Positions 59,018 to 64,000 of a DNA stretch of 64,000 bases are shown in pieces; positions within the stretch are counted from its first letter, which is position 1, and every line of letters begins with the position of its first letter. Location: assembly GCA_027704905.1 (NCBI GenBank), contig CM051007.1:16949672-17013671 (forward strand). The letters run 5' to 3'. The translations under genes and the position numbers were made by a program. The notes under the pieces were generated by a model. It had not been told where the DNA came from. It saw only the letters and a program-made list of their open reading frames with translations, and ran no database searches. The DNA is from Muraenolepis orangiensis. Its lineage: Eukaryota > Chordata > Actinopteri > Gadiformes > Muraenolepididae.

Positions 59018-59501
59018 AAGTTATTTTATACCTGTTTTTAGTAGTGGCTTTTATTTCTTTAAATTCTAGACTATTTTCCATCTTATTTATCCACTGTACA
59101 TTATATATTACAATGCACTTTACTGCAACATTTGCACTCTGGTTAGATGCCAAATTATTTTCACTGTATTCATTGGCTCAGCAGGTGAAGAGGATACATG
59201 GGAGGAAGTGGATGTTTGTCTCACGCACTCAACACACATCTTTCAACCGGCTGGACAACTCAACTTCTTGCTTCCAGGTCATGAAGTTGTCCACACGCTG
59301 TCTTGTTTGTGGACTGGCTGGCCCTCAGGTGGGGACCCCAAGGACATAGTCAGTGGAAATGGATTTCTGTTTTGGTTAAATGCATGGTTTCTTCTGAGTC
59401 TCAAACCGATGAATGGATTTAATAACAAAGTGATATTTGCTTTTATAAGAATCTTTCAGTAAAAGTAGTACGTAACTGGAGGTGTATGATAATGTAATGT
59501 C

Positions 59502-59561
59502 TTCCACCGCAGGCTGAAAACCCATCTCTTCAGGACACACTTCCCGGATCCTTCCTCGTAG
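59502..59561 (+). pseudogene. L2-like LINE C-terminal remnant (R3)
   Basis: Copy of 1029-1088. Confidence 0.55.
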
Positions 59562-59659
59562 CGCTATGTCGATTATCTAAGTAGATTACATATTATAGAT
59601 AGGTAGATATTGTTCTAGATATGTTTTTTCTAGATGTTTTCCAACTTATTGTACTTGCC

Positions 59660-61461
59660 TTACACTTTTACCTGAATTATTGTACTTCTACCTGAGCACT
59701 GGTTCAGTTCTTGGAGACTTGTTAGAAAGGAAATGCACTTTTGACTTCTGGTGACGAGTTGTTCTCTTACCTTCCTTTGTTGAAGCACACTATTGCACAC
59801 TAACGTTGCAAGCTGCTTAATGGGAGTAGCAGCACCGATATCAATATCATGGGTTAGCACATTGGTACATGATGGCACATCATTGAACAGAGTGGGACAG
59901 GAGTGAAGTAAACTTATTATATCACTCCTCTGACATTCAGTCAGAGACGACAGATGTATTTCTAAGCTTGACAGAAACTCTGAGTTTGATAGCCTACCAC
60001 AGTGTGGACCATCAGCCAACATGGTCAAACCATCATCAGACATGACTTCTGCACAAACCAGAGAAGCGGAGATCGTATCAGGGGCGGCAGTCTCCGGAGT
60101 TTTTTCCTGCTTCCCCTGGACAGCCTCTCTGGAATGATAAGACTTGATCATGTTAATGTGGCATAACCAAGTTTTCCTTCGCCACTCAGGCGTGTGGATA
60201 ATGTAATCTGTGTCAGACACTTTACGGTCCACTGCATAGGGTCCTGAGAAACGGGCAGTAAGAGCAGATCCAGGCATGGGTAGTAGAACCAGAACTTGAT
60301 CCCCAGGTTGAAACTGGCGCTCCACCACCTTCCTGTCAAACCTCCTTTTCATTCTCTCTTGAGAGGAAGAGAGAGCCTCTTTTGCCGCACTGTCAATGCA
60401 CAACGCAGCCGTTTCTTACACTGAGAGACAAAGTCCACCACCTTAATCTTCTTAGTGGGGTTAGACATAAACCGCTCCTTTAACACCTTAAGGGGGCCAC
60501 GCACATTGTGCCCAAACACAAGTTCAGCTGGGCTAAATCCAAGAGACTCTTGCTTTGCGTCACGGATAGCAAAGAGAACAAAGGGGACTCCCTCATCCCA
60601 TTGTTTTCCTGTATCACCACAGTACTTCCTTAACATGGACTTTAAAGTTTGATGCCAGCGCTCCAGCGCGCCCTGTGACTCTGGGTGATATGCACTAGAC
60701 ACTGCGTGAGAGACACCTAAAGACTGCAAAGTCTGCTTAAAGGTCCTGGAAAGGAAATGAGTTCCTTGATCAGTCTGCACGATTTTTGGTAACCCAAAGG
60801 TAGTAAAGAACTTAGTCAGCGCTTTTGTGATGGCTGGAGCGGTGATTCTTCGTAGAGGAATTGCCTCAGGAAAACGAGTGGTAACACACATAACAGTTAA
60901 CAAAAACTGGTGATCAACTTTTGTCCTGGGCAAAGGACCAACACAGTCTACAATGACATGATCAAATGGCTCACCAACAGCAGGGATAGGCCGCAACGGC
61001 GCTGGAGGCACTACCTGGTTCGATTTTCCCACAATTTGGCAGGTGCGGAAAGTGTTATAAAAACGCACCGCATCAGCTTTCAGTCCTGGCCAGAAGAAGT
61101 GTCTTAGGATACGGTCATACGTCTTAGTGATCCCTAGATGTCCAGACCATAAATGTTCATGTGCTAGCTCAAGAACATGCTGTCGACAACCAACCGGTAC
61201 CACTATCTGTTGAACTGTGCCCCAGTCCCCACTTGCATCACCTGGCCGTAAAATCCAGTTACGCATCAGCACCCCGTTACTCATAATAAATGTCTGCTTC
61301 TCACTGCACTTACTAGGATCCTCAACAACCGCAGCGAAACACTTGCCTACGGACGGATCTGCTTTCTGAGCGCTGATGAGTGCATTTCGGGTCAGCGGCA
61401 GTGATACCTCAGCAACAGTAGTACGTTCTGCTACCTTGTCCGACTCCTGGGACGACCCACT
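59660..61461 (-). pseudogene. Gypsy integrase region of pol, R3, frameshifted
   Basis: Two extra bases near 60386-60388 (TTGCCGCACTG against TTGCCACTG in U1 and R2) shift the frame between the catalytic core and the GPY motif. This gives a 311-residue N-terminal piece (from 61284 to 60349) and a separate C-terminal frame (60403-59660). The catalytic residues are in the first piece. R3 also has small private changes such as Pro-to-Ser near the PNQVVP segment. Confidence 0.85.
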
Positions 61462-61906
61462 TGTTACGACCCCATACCAGATCTAGGGGATATGGGATAT
61501 AACAATATAAAAACCGGGGGGACAAGAACCAGAGGAGATGGGAGAATACAAAAATAAACAAGGTTTATTGTGAAAGGGTAACAAAACAGGTTTCCGAGAA
61601 ACACATGAAATGAAAACTACTAACCCTACACTAACTGATCAAAATACAAGTAACGCTAAATAGCCACAACCTAAACTTCCACGGACAACCTACAAAACTA
61701 AGATATCTAATACCGCCGTCGTCTCAAACAGAACCCACAAGAACAACTCGGGAGTTGTCGTCTGGCCCACTGGCCCCATGGAAGTGTCTCTCCCAGCCTT
61801 TTATCCTCTTATCCTGATTGAGCACACCTGTGCTCAATCAAGCCGTTACCTGGGAGAAACGATAAGAACACACAAACACTACGGCTACACACACACAGCC
61901 GTAACA
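61462..61906 (-). mobile_element. Gypsy LTR (R3)
   Basis: Copy of the 2978-3422 LTR; the adjacent G tract is one base shorter here. Confidence 0.8.
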
Positions 61907-62030
61907 CCCCCCCACATAAGAGCAAACGTGTAGTTTGCAATATGTAAGAGTAACTGAAAATATGTATAGTGTAAATATGATGTAGTGCAATGAGTGAAAA
62001 ATGTACTGGCGGAGATAACTGCAGACCATC

Positions 62031-62255
62031 TCACCCACGGGACAGTGCGTCCGCCACCACGTTGTCTGCCCCCTTTTTGTGCTTGATCTCCAAGTTGTAG
62101 CCCTGCACCAACAGGGCCCAACGCATCAACCGCTGGTTGTGGTTGTACATCTGAGCTAAAAACACAAGGGGGTTATGGTCGGTGTACACAATCACTGGGT
62201 GTGAACTAGAGCCAACATACACTTCGAAGTGCTGGAGAGCAAGGAGCATGGCCAT
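62031..62255 (-). pseudogene. Gypsy RNase H C-terminal fragment (R3)
   Basis: Identical 74-residue fragment and context to 3548-3772. Confidence 0.8.
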
Positions 62256-62259
62256 AGCA

Positions 62260-62311
62260 TTGGATAAAAGCGTCTGCTAAACGACTGTAATGTAATATAA
62301 TGTAATGTAAG
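62260..62311 (+). mobile_element. L2/Una-type 3' tail (R3)
   Basis: Copy of 3777-3828. Confidence 0.75.
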
Positions 62312-62921
62312 GCTAGTTATATTTGCCTTGAAACATAATGGAGGATATAAAGACCGTATAAAGACCAAAATATCCCATTCTTACTACATTTATCACAAAA
62401 CACTTTCACACACACATTTGATCTTTGACCAACCACCAGTGGCGGCTGGCCCATAGGGGGCGATGGGGCGCCGCCCCCCCTAAACCACACGTACAAACAA
62501 AATATAATTAATAGATATATATAAATTGTCAATATGTGTGTGTTTAAAATATGGAATGCACCCAGAAATATGTGTAAAATATGATTTTTAAATAATTTGC
62601 GCAACATAATATGCTTTTCCTAGTACACATATGCCTAGTACACTGCAGCTTTAAGGGCGCATTTGTATGACGCTGCTGCTGGAGTGCTTTTCAAATCGCC
62701 CCACGGAGGCGGGTCTCTGTAGCAGTTTAGCCAATTGCTGAATCAAGATATAAACGAGTGACATAAAATGTAGCCAATCAGCGTCCTCAAAACGTCTTCC
62801 GGGAGGGCGCTTTTCAAATCGACCCTCCCGGAAGACTTTGGAGCATCGAGCATCGTCATTTGTGTGTGTCACATATTATGCTCTGTCTCTGCGGGCGCCA
62901 TTTTAACTACAACTTTCAACA

Positions 62922-63212
62922 ATGGCGAGCGTGAGCACTACCCCAAGACTCAACCCGGTCCCTAACTCGGTGAGCACTACCCCAAGACTCAACCCGGTCC
63001 CTAACTCGGTGAGCACTACCCCAAGACTCAACCCGGTCCCTAACGCGGTGAGCACTACCCCAAGACTCAACCCGGTCCCTAACTCGGTGACATCTCTCAT
63101 TCAAGAGCCGTTTGAGAGAAGAAGTTTGGCGGACAAACTTAAGGTGAAAGATCTGGGCCCAGATCAACCTGATCTTGTGTTTTCATGTTTTCATTTTCTG
63201 ACTGACATTTGA
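62922..63212 (+). pseudogene. hAT transposase relic (R3), four repeats
   Basis: Same 96-codon frame as U1. Confidence 0.5.
62931..63086 (+). repeat. 39-bp minisatellite, four copies (R3)
   Basis: Same four units as U1. Confidence 0.95.
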
Positions 63213-64000
63213 GTTAAGTTTCTCAGTTAGAGAGATACAATTTTCTATGTTTTACTGCATTTTACTGCAGCAACCCTGCACACTTACTCCTCAGAATGGA
63301 CTAACAAGTCACTCAATTACAGTTTTATCTATGGGACCGTGTCATTTCAGTTTTTGAGCAGCCCCGAGCAAAAGCAATGGTGTGTTGGAGGATGTTGTTT
63401 TTACATGTCCCAAGGAAGGTCTTTATATGTTGACATCCATTGACACACTTATTTGAATTAAAAAAACAACACTGAACAGTTAATGAGTGTGTGGGTTGGA
63501 GTTGGAATACAGTTCTTGATATTGTAATAAAAGTCCTGATTGAAATGTCTTTTCAGCAATTTTTTAGATGTGTTAATATTTAGGTTAAGCTAATTCTCAT
63601 TTAGATGTATAGTATAGCTTTGGTTTGCTTGGTATTGGTTTGCTTGTCCTGGTAAGCTAACTTGGTAATAGAAGTTGAACAAACAAAGTTTTACATGTTG
63701 AGCCAACTTCATAGACATTTGTAAAAACTTGATAAAATAAGTTTAACCAACATCTTTTTAAGTTATCTTAACTAATATTTTCTAGTCCAAATAACTTGAC
63801 ACATGAAGTTGTCAACAGACTACAAGTTGTATCAACTAATTTATTGAAGTGTAATCAACTAAATGTTGAATCAAATTGACTAAACTTAACTCAGTCAAAG
63901 CAACAAGATGACTTGACTTAGTCAAGTTGAGTCAACAAATCATTTTTAACAGTGTAGCTGTTCAACGTGATGAAGGCTACAGGATAGGGATCTGTCAACA

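Larger units (their letters stand above)
58474..64000. repeat. 7.7-kb tandem unit, copy R3 (cut by window end)
   Basis: This third right-hand copy runs off the window inside its hAT element. It shares the small deletions of R2, but has four minisatellite copies and a 2-bp insertion that breaks the integrase near 60387. Its own S100 coding exons would lie beyond the window. Confidence 0.95.
62437..64000 (+). mobile_element. Non-autonomous hAT-type transposon (R3), cut by window end
   Basis: The left terminus and CCAACCAC duplication are present. The right end lies beyond the window. Confidence 0.85.

Noticed and set aside
1..64000. CRISPR array interpretation of the regular repeats
   Set aside because: Units are 39 bp to 7.7 kb with no constant-repeat and unique-spacer pattern, and the DNA is eukaryotic.

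Overview
The window looks like teleost fish nuclear DNA made almost entirely of three nested sets of long direct tandem repeats. The evidence is a split, TATA-driven S100 calcium-binding gene, L2-type LINE 3' tails with the GGATAAAAGCGTCTGC stem region and TGTAA-like repeats, a hAT transposon with CAG-type ends and an 8-bp target duplication, tRNA-derived SINEs, and Ty3/gypsy pol fragments. There is no sign of bacterial organisation. I cannot name the species.

Layout. (1) 1-9255 and 45361-64000 carry a 7.7-kb unit: one full copy (1-7766) and one broken copy (7767-9255) on the left, and one gap-truncated, one full and one window-truncated copy (45361-50786, 50787-58473, 58474-64000) on the right. 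Each unit boundary holds a complete minus-strand S100 gene with a non-coding exon 1 and two coding exons, 98 residues. Three are complete here, at 6735-7815, 49737-50835 and 57432-58522, with identical coding sequence as far as I can read. The rest of the unit is mobile-element debris: a gypsy integrase ORF, an LTR of about 445 bp, an RNase H fragment, a hAT element of about 1.8 kb, and several LINE 3' ends. (2) 9256-9772 is a diverged remnant of the same unit plus a short spacer. (3) 9773-19679 is an array of about 4.9 copies of a 2.02-kb unit containing a solo LTR (about 412 bp), a tRNA-derived SINE and a LINE 3' end. (4) 19680-20679 is a 1000-N gap. (5) 20680-44360 is an array of about 12.6 copies of an exactly 1880-bp unit (the first is 1 bp shorter): a dead gypsy RNase H/integrase fragment fused to about 750 bp of AT-rich, internally repetitive DNA. 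(6) 44361-45360 is a second 1000-N gap.

How it fits together. The only gene that looks functional is the S100 gene. It has been amplified in tandem together with flanking transposons, so the array is best seen as a recent segmental amplification of an S100 locus beside two satellite-like arrays grown from retroelement debris. The gypsy element in the 7.7-kb unit is unusual: the conserved region that normally leads into reverse transcriptase follows the integrase, and RNase H is followed directly by a 3' UTR, a G8 tract and the LTR. This fits the integrase-first Gmr1-like group of Ty3/gypsy elements. The pol fragment of the 1880-bp array has the ordinary RNase H then integrase order and is dead, with a Glu-to-Lys change at the catalytic position, frameshifts and a stop. 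The two round-number gaps separate the arrays, so their true copy numbers and order are not established.
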